Source: Sphaerolaimus hirsutus (Eukaryota; Nematoda; Chromadorea; Monhysterida; Sphaerolaimidae). From it: a DNA stretch of 64,000 nt. Location of the stretch: NCBI GenBank assembly GCA_964036195.1, contig OZ038451.1:30211927-30275926 (forward strand), given 5' to 3'. Positions 45,427-55,537 of this stretch are shown piece after piece (the first letter of the stretch is position 1; each line of letters starts with the position of its first letter). The notes under the pieces are model-generated. The model was not told the origin of the DNA. It made no database searches and saw only the letters and a program-made list of their open reading frames with translations. The translations under genes were made by a program, and so were the position numbers.

Positions 45427-45692
45427 TATACCCGTATTGCCTCGAATCAAGCAACCTCGGGAAATAATGACCCCCCCCCCCTTCGAAATACCCCCGAAAT
45501 ATCTCGAATAATCTACATGATGTAAACTGCTGTCGCATCAGGTTTGGCACCGATTTTCTATTTTTTTTCTCTTCTATTCTAAAAATAACTCCCCTTGAAT
45601 ATTTATTTTTTATAGCTAAATATTCAAGCTATTTATTTATTATAGCTGGCGAAATAAAAAAAACCCTGGGGGTATTTCGAGGAAATACGGTA
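45427..45692. mobile_element. TA MITE, family A-like
   Basis: Begins ta-cccgtattgcctcgaatc and ends ggtatttcgaggaaatacgg-TA. The interior is AT-rich with 'ctatttatttattatagct'. It neighbours another MITE start at 45712. Confidence 0.7.
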
Positions 45693-45711
45693 CATAACAT
45701 AACGAGAAATA

Positions 45712-46160
45712 TACCGTATTTCCTCGAAATACCCCCATGGGGTTTATTTTTTCAGAGTGAGATTTTTGAGCGGGGTTAAACGAGGGGGGTATTTCGAAGG
45801 GGGTGGGTTATTATTTCGCCAGAATTTTTTTGAAATCCCAGTACTAAATTGTTGTCTGTAACGTACACAGACGTCAAAAAATGCAACAAAAACCGCCATG
45901 TAAACACCTTCCCGGTCACGTCCGGCACCCTATTTTTGATCGTACTTGTGACACCCTATCTCCAGTTCTAGGGCGCGCCAGAAGCTGAAACTTGGGGGAG
46001 ATATTGGCGCAACCCCCCTCTACCTCGCATGAATTAGGGGGGTCGCGGCGACCCCTCTAGGGTGGGTCGCCCTAAGTGCAAAAAGTTTTTGTGGCTTTTT
46101 TGGTGTCCCACAGCAGGTCCGGCACCCGCTGATTTTTGAGCTGTGGGAGCGGTATAAATC
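45712..46160. mobile_element. Family A MITE left part interrupted by repeat Y
   Basis: TA-ccgtatttcctcgaaatac runs to the core (...aaaaccgccatgtaaa, 45903), then switches to cttcccggtcacgtccggca, repeat Y, about 250 bp. Y occurs again at the window end (63877 onward), also directly after a family A core. The right terminus of this MITE is absent. Confidence 0.55.
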
Positions 46161-46218
46161 TAAAATAGACTTAGGTATATATGTACGTAGACGGTAATAA
46201 TAAAGGTGTTTTGCATAA

Positions 46219-46610
46219 GGCCCCGTTTACACGGATTTTTTTGTGACGACTCGACAACATTAAAAAGTCCACTAAGTTGAGTAAAAAGATTCCATATTCA
46301 TGAGAAGAAGTGGTCAACTATACATTCTCCTTAGGCGAATATGCATGTCAAATTGCAGAATCGTGCTTGAAGTTCAGGTGTTATAGACGTTTGGAAACAT
46401 TTGCTGTTGTCGGAAGCTGTGGGGAGACTGTCCGACAGCTTCCGACAACAGCAAAATGTTTTCAAATTCTGCAATTTGACATGCATTTCGCCTAGGGAGA
46501 ATGTAAGTTGACCACTTCTTCTCATGAATATGGACTCTTTTTACTCAACTTAGTGTAGTGGACTTTTTAATGTTGTCGAGTCGTCACAAAAAATCCGTGT
46601 AAACGCGGCC
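46219..46610. mobile_element. PIF/Harbinger-type hairpin MITE, TSD TAA
   Basis: Ends ggccccgtttacacggattt...aaatccgtgtaaacgcggcc, flanked on both sides by TAA (46216-46218, 46611-46613), the 3-bp duplication typical of Harbinger elements. The arms pair almost end to end, with 'ctgttgtcggaagctg' and its inverse at the centre (near 46410-46430). Located in intron 4 of paralogue 2. Confidence 0.75.
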
Positions 46611-46768
46611 TAAGGAAAAGACAAATTTTTCTGAAATTTTTTTTACAAATGATTCAATAGTTCAGTATGCGCCGTGGCGCTTCCGACGCCATTTGGCTCT
46701 GGCGCAATTGGCGCTTGGCGCTGGGTTTCGGAAAAGCGCCATGGTGCTTTTGGCACTTAGCACCAGCC

Positions 46769-47277
46769 CATAGTTGTTAAAACGTATTTACTTTTACTCG
46801 ATAAAAACGTATACTCGAGTACAGAGTAAATACGTTTACGTTTCCTCTGAAAAAGTTCTGGTACTCGCATTTACGTATACTTTTTGAACGTACTCGAGTA
46901 CAGAAAACGTATTTTAGATCGTATTTTATGTAGGTTTTTAAGGCAAAAGTGAAAAAAGGGAGAAAATGGTCTAAAAATATGTGAAACTAGTCGAAAATGG
47001 GTATAGAACTAAATATATAGTCAAAAATTGCATAAAATAAGCAAAAAGTTATGAAAATGGGTGATTTTGAGTGACATTTCTCGAAAATTTTGGCGACATT
47101 TTTCAAAAGTACTCACGTTTACGTTTTCTGCATGGAAAGTACGTTTACTCACGTTTACTCATGAGTAAAAGTATAAAAAAATTAGTCTACGTGTTCTGTA
47201 CTCACAATGGGTGGGTAAAAAAAATACTTTACGTTTACGTATACTTTGAAAAAAGTTGGGTACTTTTAACAACTCTG
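46769..47277. mobile_element. hAT family C, TSD caccagcc
   Basis: catagttgttaaaacg...cttttaacaactctg with exact duplications caccagcc at 46761-46768 and 47278-47285. Subterminal cgtatttacttttactcg motifs. It lies 50 bp from exon 4 (47327) of the paralogue 2 gene. Confidence 0.9.
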
Positions 47278-47477
47278 CACCAGCCTCCTTTTTCCACCAC
47301 TAATTGTAAGTTCCTAATGAACTGACCTGCATGCAAAACTGAAAAACACATGCTGCACATCTTTTCATACCATAGTCCCATTTCCACCTTTTTCTCATTT
47401 TGTTCTGCACCCTTGGATAACATGGTGCTGATTGAGACAAGTGTCACATACATCTGTGCAGAAAAATAATGATCAAA

Positions 47478-48979
47478 TTAGGGATGGACCTTTGGGTTTT
47501 CAAAGGTTTTAAAAAAAACAACGTTTGATTGTTTTAAAAACATGATCATCGAAACCATTTAGAAAAATACCTCAGCCAATTTTTTTAGTACTAAACACTA
47601 TTCAGGTAGGTATTTGGCATTTTTATGCGCAAGTGCGCAAGTGCGAAATACCCCCCCCCCCCTCGAAATACCCCCCCTCAAAATGGACAATATGAACTTA
47701 TAAACCCCCCCCTCGAAATACCCCCCCCCCAAATTTAGTGTATAGAGAACGTTAATGACAAAGGCTGCGGTTTGTCATCCCGGCAATGCAGAACACACGT
47801 TAAAAACGATGACTCTGTTATGTGAGAACAGTGTTTGTACGTCTACACACTGATAAATGTCTTTAGAGGCTTATAAATGGCGATTTTTGTTGCGTACGTT
47901 TCAGACGACATTTTAGTACTGGGATTTCAAAAAATTTCTGGCGAAATAATAAACCCCCCCCCCCTCGAAATACCCCCCCCCCCCCTCGTTTAACCCCCCC
48001 TCAAAATTCTCACTCTGAAAAAATAAACCCCCCGGGGGTATTTCGAGGAAATACGGTATTTATTCCGATGTAAACTTTGAATTGACATAACATGTAAATA
48101 CAGATGGAAAGGTTTAATCCGATCGCGTTCAGCCTTTGATCCATTCCGCACAGAATTGTTGGCATGAAAAGTGTCGATTCAATCGGCGCAATTAATACGC
48201 GTGCAGTGTGGGGGTCGTGTCTTTCATTAGAAATCAACCACATGCATGCAATTTGGTCAGCAGACGCGACTCTTAAAAAAAAACGTCCCGCGTGCAACCC
48301 AAGCCAAGCCTAGGCCGGACGGAAAATACAGTCAATCATAGACACATTACCATTGGTGATGGTTTTCATTGGTTTTGAGGCATTTTAGTGAGAAAGCTTC
48401 CATTTTTGAATGTTATTGTGTCATGATAAGCCGTAATTTGTTAGTGTAGTATATAATATCAAGTCAAAGTGCCTCCATATACTTGTACAGAGTGAAAAAT
48501 CACTGCTAAATGAACTAGCGTTGTAACCTAATTTAAACACCATTCCATGGCCAACTTCACTTGAAGTCACGAACATTCGACAAAAGCTGATATATTCATA
48601 ATAAGACGACAAAAAATGGATTTTTTGACAGAAGTCACCACTTGTAAGTTCCTAATGGCATCCCATGGCTCCACAGCCATTATATGGTTATATATAACAC
48701 TACAAAGTACTGTCACCTGTCTGATATACATACCTGTATATGTTGACTCATAACATATCTGGAAGCTTTAAAAAACGGTTTTATTTTTTATTAACGCTGT
48801 TTTTTAAAAAAAACGTTGTTTTTTTAAAAAACCTGTCGTTGAAAAAACCTTTTTCAACCACCCCTAGTTATTATTGAAGCAATAAATGGCACAATTACAC
48901 CATGACATTGACGCCACTTTTTGGTTACAAACAAGTCACTTGACAGGGCATGAACCCTAACCGGACTACCCGGTTTCAC
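47478..48979. repeat. Rearranged family J hAT with a truncated family A MITE inside
   Basis: Starts tagggatggacctttggg (47478) and ends caaccacccctag (48867), termini of family J, but the flanks do not form a duplication. Inside, a family A MITE lacks its left terminus (47646-48058). About 48060-48335 carries a minus-strand open block (RFFLRVASADQIACMWLIS, DPHTARVLIAPIESTLFM) that could be an old exon. 48340-48840 again matches family J ('gcctccatatacttgtacag'). Confidence 0.45.
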
Positions 48980-49749
48980 TACCGTATTACCTCGAATTAT
49001 CCCCCCCTTGAATTAACCCCCCCTCGAAATACCCCCCTAAAATTGAGTGTAAAGAGAACGTACATGACAAATACCGTAGTTTGTGATCTGTACAATGCAG
49101 AACACACGTTAAAAGTGATGGCTAAGTGACGTTAGGGAAGGGTTTATGTGTATATATACCGTATTTCTTCGATCTTATTGACATGTTCGATTACATTGGC
49201 TTGCTCGATTACATTGGCGGGTCTGTGGGGCATCTGAAAAATACATTGCCCTGCTCGAATACATTGCCGTATGAAAAAATAGACGTTGCATGATCCGATT
49301 TTTGTTCTGATGTTCACCGCCATACATATGCACACCGTCTGTTTTGCTTTCACCATCTATTTACTCACACGATATTGTGCAGCGTTCTGTCACAAATTGA
49401 CAATAATTTGCACTTATGTCGTTAAACACACTTAAATAATGAATACGATCTGAAAAATATATTGCCGTGCTCGTTTACATTGCTGTGCTCGTTTACATTG
49501 ACCCCCGAAAACCGCTTATGAAACAATACATTGGCGGTCAATATGATCGAAGAAATACGGTAGTTATATATGCCTATAAACACATATACATCTACGTAAT
49601 TGTTCGATTTTTCTACGTCTGCGTATGGGGAATTTCCGAAAATTTCTGGCGAAATAATAGACCCCCCTCGAATAAACTCCCCTCGAATTATCTCAATGAT
49701 TGTTGGCGAAATAATAAACCCCCTGGGGGTATTTCGAGGTAATACGGTA
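48980..49749. mobile_element. TA MITE (family A-like) with an inner TA MITE
   Basis: The outer element runs TA-ccgtattacctcgaattat...tttcgaggtaatacgg-TA. The inner element, 49157-49562, runs TA-ccgtatttcttcgatctta...atatgatcgaagaaatacgg-TA and has 'attacattggc' repeats. Both lie just 3' of exon 3 of paralogue 2. Confidence 0.8.
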
Positions 49750-50387
49750 GATGTCATTTTCACTAAATGAATCAGTATTTTAACTCACCAACCACACAGT
49801 AATCAGAAACAGGGCCAGGGAAAAGACCATTGTTGATCTATATACTGTCAATGCTACATTAGCACCAGTCATGTCAGGTGCAATTAGTGGCCACACACCA
49901 CGCACAAAAATTACGAGAATTTACATTTGGAACTGTGAAACGAGTCCAAGGACCAAAAATGATGCCACATACAGGTAACCTGCGAATAATTATCCTAATT
50001 GTGCCCCAAATTCATAATTCTGATCGGTATCAAACAATTAAAAAAATGGAAATACTCACAGAAGGCGTAAAATGTGATCCCGAAAACCGAAATGCATATA
50101 AAAATGGCACTCAAAAAGCGGTTGATTGCATGTTTTGATTGTCTGATGAGAAACATTTCCACTGTGCTGGCAAGGAGCCAAGCTGCTGGGCATGCTATGA
50201 GAATTGAGCCTAACACCGTGAATACTGCAAAAAATATCTTTATGTATGAAAGTGCCTCATGCTCCTTCTGCGAGGGTTGCCAATGATGTTTGCTTTCATA
50301 ATGATATTCTGGGCCATCGATATCCCTCTCACCATAATTTGTTGACAAATGCACACGTACGCCGTAGGCCGCACGCCTGCAAGTTGG

Positions 50388-50889
50388 CATAGTTGTTAAA
50401 ACGTATTTACGTTTACTCGATAAATACGTATACTCGCGTACTGCGTAAATATGTTTACGTTTCCTCCCGAAAAAAATACCGGTACTCACATACTCGCATA
50501 CTTTTTGAAAGTACGCGAGTACAGAAAACGCATTTTAAGGGGACAGAAAGTGTCGTTTTGCCAGACAGAAACTAACAAACATAAGATATTTTCCAAAGAA
50601 ATACTTATCAGGAGAAAAAAACACACATCTTTGGTGTATTTCGGAGTAAAAATATATAATAAAAAAAACAATAATTTTTACGTAATTTTTGTGAGAAAAA
50701 TACCCACTTTTGCGTTTTCTGTGAGAAAAATACCCATTTTTACGTTTTCTCTGGAACAAAAAGTATTTTACTCACCGCGTAAAAGTAAAAAAAAATACTT
50801 TACGTTTTCTGTACTCATGTGTGAGTAAAATAAAAATACTTTACGTTTACGTTTACTTTTTAAAAAGTTCTGTACTTTTAACAACTCTG
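50388..50889. mobile_element. hAT family C at a splice acceptor, TSD caagttgg
   Basis: catagttgttaaaacg...cttttaacaactctg; the 8 bases caagttgg are exact at 50380-50387 and 50890-50897. In the gene's sense the duplicated ccaacttg is followed by cag|G, the exon-2 acceptor. Intron sequence upstream of the last 11 bases is therefore now transposon DNA. Confidence 0.9.
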
Positions 50890-50985
50890 CAAGTTGGGCG
50901 CATGAGTTCTCTAGTTGTTCGAGTCCCGCGTGTGGCAGTGCACATTTTGCACTTTATTATTATTATTTTTTGCAACATACTAATA
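50890..50985 (+). repeat. Possible tRNA-related SINE remnant
   Basis: 'ttgttcgagtcccgcg' resembles a tRNA T-loop/B-box (GGTTCGANTCC), followed by 'tattattattatttttt'. There is no A-box and no cloverleaf can be built, so at most this is the 3' part of a tRNA-derived repeat. Low confidence. Confidence 0.2.
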
Positions 50986-51178
50986 ATATTTACCAGTAAT
51001 AATATTTAACAGGACGTAGAGTGATCAACACAATGCCAGCTGCCAAAGTCAGAACATGGAAGATTAATTGCAGGGACATTGGATTGCTTTTGGCCATCTC
51101 AACTAATCGCTGTTTACACGCCATATCGAGAGAGTGCAGAGACAGGAATCTTGTGCAAGGGTTGGGCTTGAATACAAT

Positions 51179-51538
51179 TACCGTATTTCTTCTAATAGAA
51201 CGGCACCTCCAATAGAAGGGCAGGTAGAAATATTTCCGAGTGTGCGGTGTGTGGAAAGCGAGTGTGCGAAAGCATAAAAATAAGCCAAAAATGGATGGTG
51301 AGAGCATTCAAAGCATTCAAATAGGTGTTAGGTAAATCTCAAATTGATCCTCTGATATAAAAATACTGCTAAAACTCCATTCAAAAATAAGGCTATGTTG
51401 AAATGAGAAATCTGTGAAAAAATTGGTGAAAAAAATAGAATGGCAGCCTCCAATAGAACGGCACCTCTAATAGAACGGCAGCTGAAAAAGTTGACGAAAA
51501 AAATAGAATGGCGCTCTTCTATTAGAAGAAATACGGTA
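51179..51538. mobile_element. TA MITE, family F (CCGTATTTCTTCTAATAGAA)
   Basis: TA-ccgtatttcttctaatagaa...ttctattagaagaaatacgg-TA. 'cctccaatagaacggcacct' recurs inside. Located just 5' of the exon 1 ATG (51124) of paralogue 2, so it may lie in the promoter or 5' UTR. A truncated copy is at 8333-8394. Confidence 0.85.
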
Positions 51539-51669
51539 GGTAGTTTTTGTAGCCAATGGAAGTGAATGTGAACCCTGATTTGAACGGCCTTGTTTTATGC
51601 TGTTCACACTATGCTGATAACAGTTGTTTGCTGTTGACATTGTGCAATATTTTGATGTGTTGTGATGAT

Positions 51670-52430
51670 GTGATTAGTTGTTAAAAGGTATTTACTTTTA
51701 CTCATTAAAAAGTATGTATACTCAAGTACTTATAAAATACATTTATGTATACTTTGAAAAAGGTACCTGTACTCGCATTTACGTATACTTTTTGAAAGTA
51801 CTTGAGTACAGAAAACGTACTTCAGACAGGCTTTGTTGTAGGCTTTTTTAAGGCATAGATGGAGAAAAATGGACATATGAACTAGTGAACTTGAAGGTTA
51901 ACTGGATGTTAAGGTATGAAAATTAGTGATTTTGAGTGAAAATTGAGCAAAATTGCAAAAAAATACTCATTTTTACGTTTTCTGGGGGAAAAGTATTTTA
52001 CTCATGTTTACTCATGAGTAAAAGTAAAAAAAAATACTTTACGTTTTCCGTAGGTTACACAGAGGTGAGTAAAAAATAAATACTTTACGTTTACATATAC
52101 TTGAAATCCGCGGACCACACGCTGTGCATTTTTCTTAAGGAAACACTCCATCATGACGTCATCGTTAATAAAATAAAAATTGTCCCAGCAAAAAAAAAAA
52201 GAAAAAACATTTCGGGAAAAACTTTCGTCTCTTGTTTGTGACTCCGCCTTTTTATTTTTGAAACATTTTTGTGTTTTGTGAAAGTGCATACATAAGTATC
52301 CTGCTCGAGCGTTATCGACTAAGATACAAATAATTTTGGGCGCATACTTTGCGGTCCGCCGAGTATAGGTATATAAATATTTCTTATAGGTTTTTTTCGA
52401 CAGTATATTCCCTACAGGTCGGACCATCTA
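51670..52430. repeat. Truncated hAT family C plus family D variant
   Basis: 51675-52095 begins agttgttaaaaggtatttac and contains C-type subterminal DNA but no right terminus. 52096-52366 is a family D variant ('ccgcggaccacacgctg ... gcatactttgcggtccgccgagta-TA') inserted where the terminus should be. Confidence 0.5.
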
Positions 52431-54425
52431 CCTTACTATACATACAAATTTTTTGGTATTTTGGTGAATAAAGTCACATGATAAATGATGCACCATATTC
52501 ACCAAAGGTTGGGAACGGACAAGGATACGTTTTTTTCATGAAAAAGTGTGTCGGCGGTGCAAAGGGTTGCAAAGTGTATGTATGCTTGCTCAAAATACAC
52601 TGTATTAGCCCACATCTAAACCCATCATACATCTAAACCTGACACACATCTAAACCACACATACATGCATGATGGGCTTAGGTGTGTGATGGGTCTAGAT
52701 GTGTGATGGGCAGGAAATTAGCGGTGTCACAATTAAAAATGACAAACAAAAATTAGACAATTTGAAACATTTTCGATTTCCTTTGACTTTCCGAATTTTT
52801 ACTTCACCCCTGGAAAAAAATTTAAAACTCGATTTTTTAAAGAGTAATTAGAAAATTCAATTCTTTCTTTAAAAAGCAATATGAATTTTACCCTGAGCAA
52901 CAAAAAGGTGTTTTTCTATTAATGAGCATTCTAAATGAAAAGCAGGGTCTGCAATGGCACAAAATACTCTTTCTGTACTCGCAACAATTACTATACTGTA
53001 CTCGAGTACTCTCAAAGAGAAGCGTACAGGCGAGTAAAGATACTTTTTCAAAATATGCATATGCTGAACTTTTTTAAAACTTGCATAACACCCGGGTGTT
53101 AGGTCAATGGGGGTGCTATACACGGAAAAATTTTACAAACCAAACAAAACAGAAATAAGCGCATAACAATTCCCGTGTTCTTCTATTTTCTAAATACAAA
53201 CGTCCCTACATATTTTTTGTGGTTCCAAGCACACAGGGAACAGGGAAATATTATTTTCAATGGAATAAATGTGCGTGCGTGCCGTGCCGCGGAATAAAAT
53301 ACAATGAGTGGCGCCAGAGGGCCAGGCCTCCCACGTACAAACGCCTGGTACGCACAAACGCCCGGTACGCACAAAATTGTGCCCGCCACGCACATCTGCC
53401 CGGTACTTACATGGCTGATGATCTTTGCGTACCGGACAGATGGTCACTAACGTTATTGCACAGCTTTTTTCACTTTACTGATATCTGAAAATCACTTGAA
53501 AAAGTGTCAAGTGAAAAAAACGGTCAAAAATAGCGATTATCCACCATTTTTTCACTTGATACTTTTTCAAGTGATGTTCAAATATATGTGAAGTGACAAA
53601 AAGTTAACTAATGTCATTGCACAAGTTGTTTTCACTTCACTCACAAGTGTGAAGTGAAAAACACGGTCAAAATGTAATGTTATTTCGTATCGGGCAGATG
53701 TGCGTGGCGGGCACAATTTTGTGCATACCGGGCGTTTGTGCGTACCAGGCATTTGTGCGTACAAGTGCACCGCCGCGCCAGACACAGTATTCAAACCATT
53801 CAACTCGAGCCGTTTTTTGAAACCTAGCATAACACCCCCGGGGGCTAAAAACAATATAACACCGCGGGTGTTATGCACGGGGGGTGCTATAAACGGAGAA
53901 ATACGGTAGTGATGTAAAAGTGCGGTTAGTGATGTAAAACCATGCCGCCAGCCCCAAAGCACAACGGCGCTTTTGGCGCTGGCGCTATTTTTGTAATGAG
54001 CCAGGAACAAAAACGGCTGACGCTGGAGCTTGGCGCCAAAGTTCTGGCGCTTTTTACGTTACTAGTAAAAATACAGTAAGATTAGGTGGAATGCGCTCAG
54101 TATACGCTAGGTCAAAGTTTCCACGTGTCACATTTTTCGCACCAAATCATAAAAATGATAAGCGCCCACGTAAACGACGTCAATCGGAGTTTTGGCTAAA
54201 AAGATTCATATACCGTCATTTTATGTTCATTTCATTTGTTTGCATATTGTGTATTGTTGCCATGTGAAATTGGTTAGGGCACACACCCACCAAAATTGTC
54301 TGAACCCGTATTTCCTTTCAATACCTCCATATTTAAAAAGCTCACAACTGACAAGCATTTTTATGTAGAAATTAGCTTGTCACTTTCAGGTTGATGTGCC
54401 ACTTGTCACACCAGTTAATTAAACT
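52431..54425. other. Repeat mosaic without a supported gene
   Basis: Recognised parts: an inverted 'cacatctaaacccatca' block (52610-52730); 'cacccgggtgttaggtca' G-type fragments (53085-53130, 53817-53908); inverted gcacaaacgcc / ggcgtttgtgc and acatctgcccggta / gggcagatgtgcg arms around 53340-53770; cttgaaaaagtgtcaagtga arms (53490, 53560); and a ggcgc array (53940-54060). Frames here are repeat translations. Confidence 0.45.
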
Positions 54426-54429
54426 TTAT

Positions 54430-54682
54430 TATACTCGGCGGACCGCAAAGTATGCGTCTAGAAATACTTATGTTTTAGTTGATACCGCGCGAACAGAATA
54501 CTTATGCACACACTTTCACAAAAAAAGTTTTTAATAAGAAAGTAGTGGGGTGGCTGACAAGCGACGAAGTTTTTTCCGGGACGTTTTACTTTCTTTTTTA
54601 GCAATTTTAATTTTATGAACGATGACGTCATGATGGAGTGTTTCCCCCAGAAAAATTCAAAGCATGCGGTCCACAAAGTATA
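54430..54682. mobile_element. Family D variant TA MITE
   Basis: TA-tactcggcggaccgcaaagt...gcggtccacaaagta-TA; the interior has 'gacgtcatgatggagtgttt'. It matches the partial copy at 52096-52366. Confidence 0.7.
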
Positions 54683-55537
54683 CTACTTCCCTTGTCACTC
54701 GTCCACTTGCAGAATGACAGCAAAAAGTGTCTGTTGTCCTTGTAGTAATAATGTGCTCACACACACTAGTTTACCATTATGAAATGCATTTTGGTAAAGT
54801 GTTTCACGTAACAGTACGAAACTAGTTTTTACTTATACTCATTTCATGTTTTCATGTGTACAACATTGAAAACAAATACTCACTTTTACATTTTCCCTGA
54901 GTAAAAAATACTGGCTTTTCATTTACTCACCTTTTACGCAGTGTAAAAGTATTTTCTTACTTAACGTTTTCTGTACGCGGGGGTGAGTATACAGGTTATT
55001 TTACTTTATTTTTACGTTTACTTTTAAAAGGTAGTACTTACAACTCTGATTACATGTTTGCAAAATCCGGCAAAAACAATAGAAGGTACCCACTAATTGA
55101 AGATACAAAAAAGTGATGAAATCACTCAAAGTATACCTACAATTGGAGCTAATACTGTATGATGTGGTGATGTGTGCAGACGTGCCCAGCCAAGGGTCAA
55201 TTCCTCATTATAAAGTGACATTTTACTAGCTATTTAGTTGTCATATATATTGTTCATCCTATACAACGTTCTAACAATAATTCAGCTAATCAATCAACAC
55301 AATTTCAATGCAAAAGTTTTATTTGAAATTGTAGATAGGAAGGTGGACGGCCTTTATATATTTATACATAAATACCTAATTCAAAAAAAACATTGAACAA
55401 GTAATCAATTGATTTTGGGAATGCTGGTACCCTTATTCTGTTACATCCAAATACATGCCATTTGCATGAATTATTATAATAAGATGATCACAAATTTTGC
55501 ATGACTCTCTGATCAAACATATCTCCAGAATGCACAT

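Larger units (their letters stand above)
44750..51124 (-). pseudogene. Multipass membrane protein paralogue 2, with an in-frame stop in exon 3
   Basis: Exons 51124-50994 (MACKQRLVEMAKSNPMSLQL, then IFHVLTLAAGIVLITL), 50376-50060 (VLGSILIACPAAWLLAST ... IFICISVFGITFYAF), 49979-49789, 47453-47327 (MYVTLVSISTMLSKGAEQNE), 44979-44750 (tail with repeated TQET/KQEAE). Phases 2,1,0,1 agree at every junction. Exon 3 reads SQFQM-stop-ILVIF where the paralogues have PKLQMEMQMF and PKFHMELLVL, a GAA-to-TAA change. Introns carry an hAT (50388-50889) 11 bp before the exon-2 acceptor, a second hAT (46769), a Harbinger hairpin (46219) and several TA MITEs. Either a pseudogene or a sequencing error. Confidence 0.7.

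Noticed and set aside
50890-50985. A tRNA gene
   Set aside because: Only a T-loop-like motif is present; no A-box, anticodon arm or acceptor pairing could be built.
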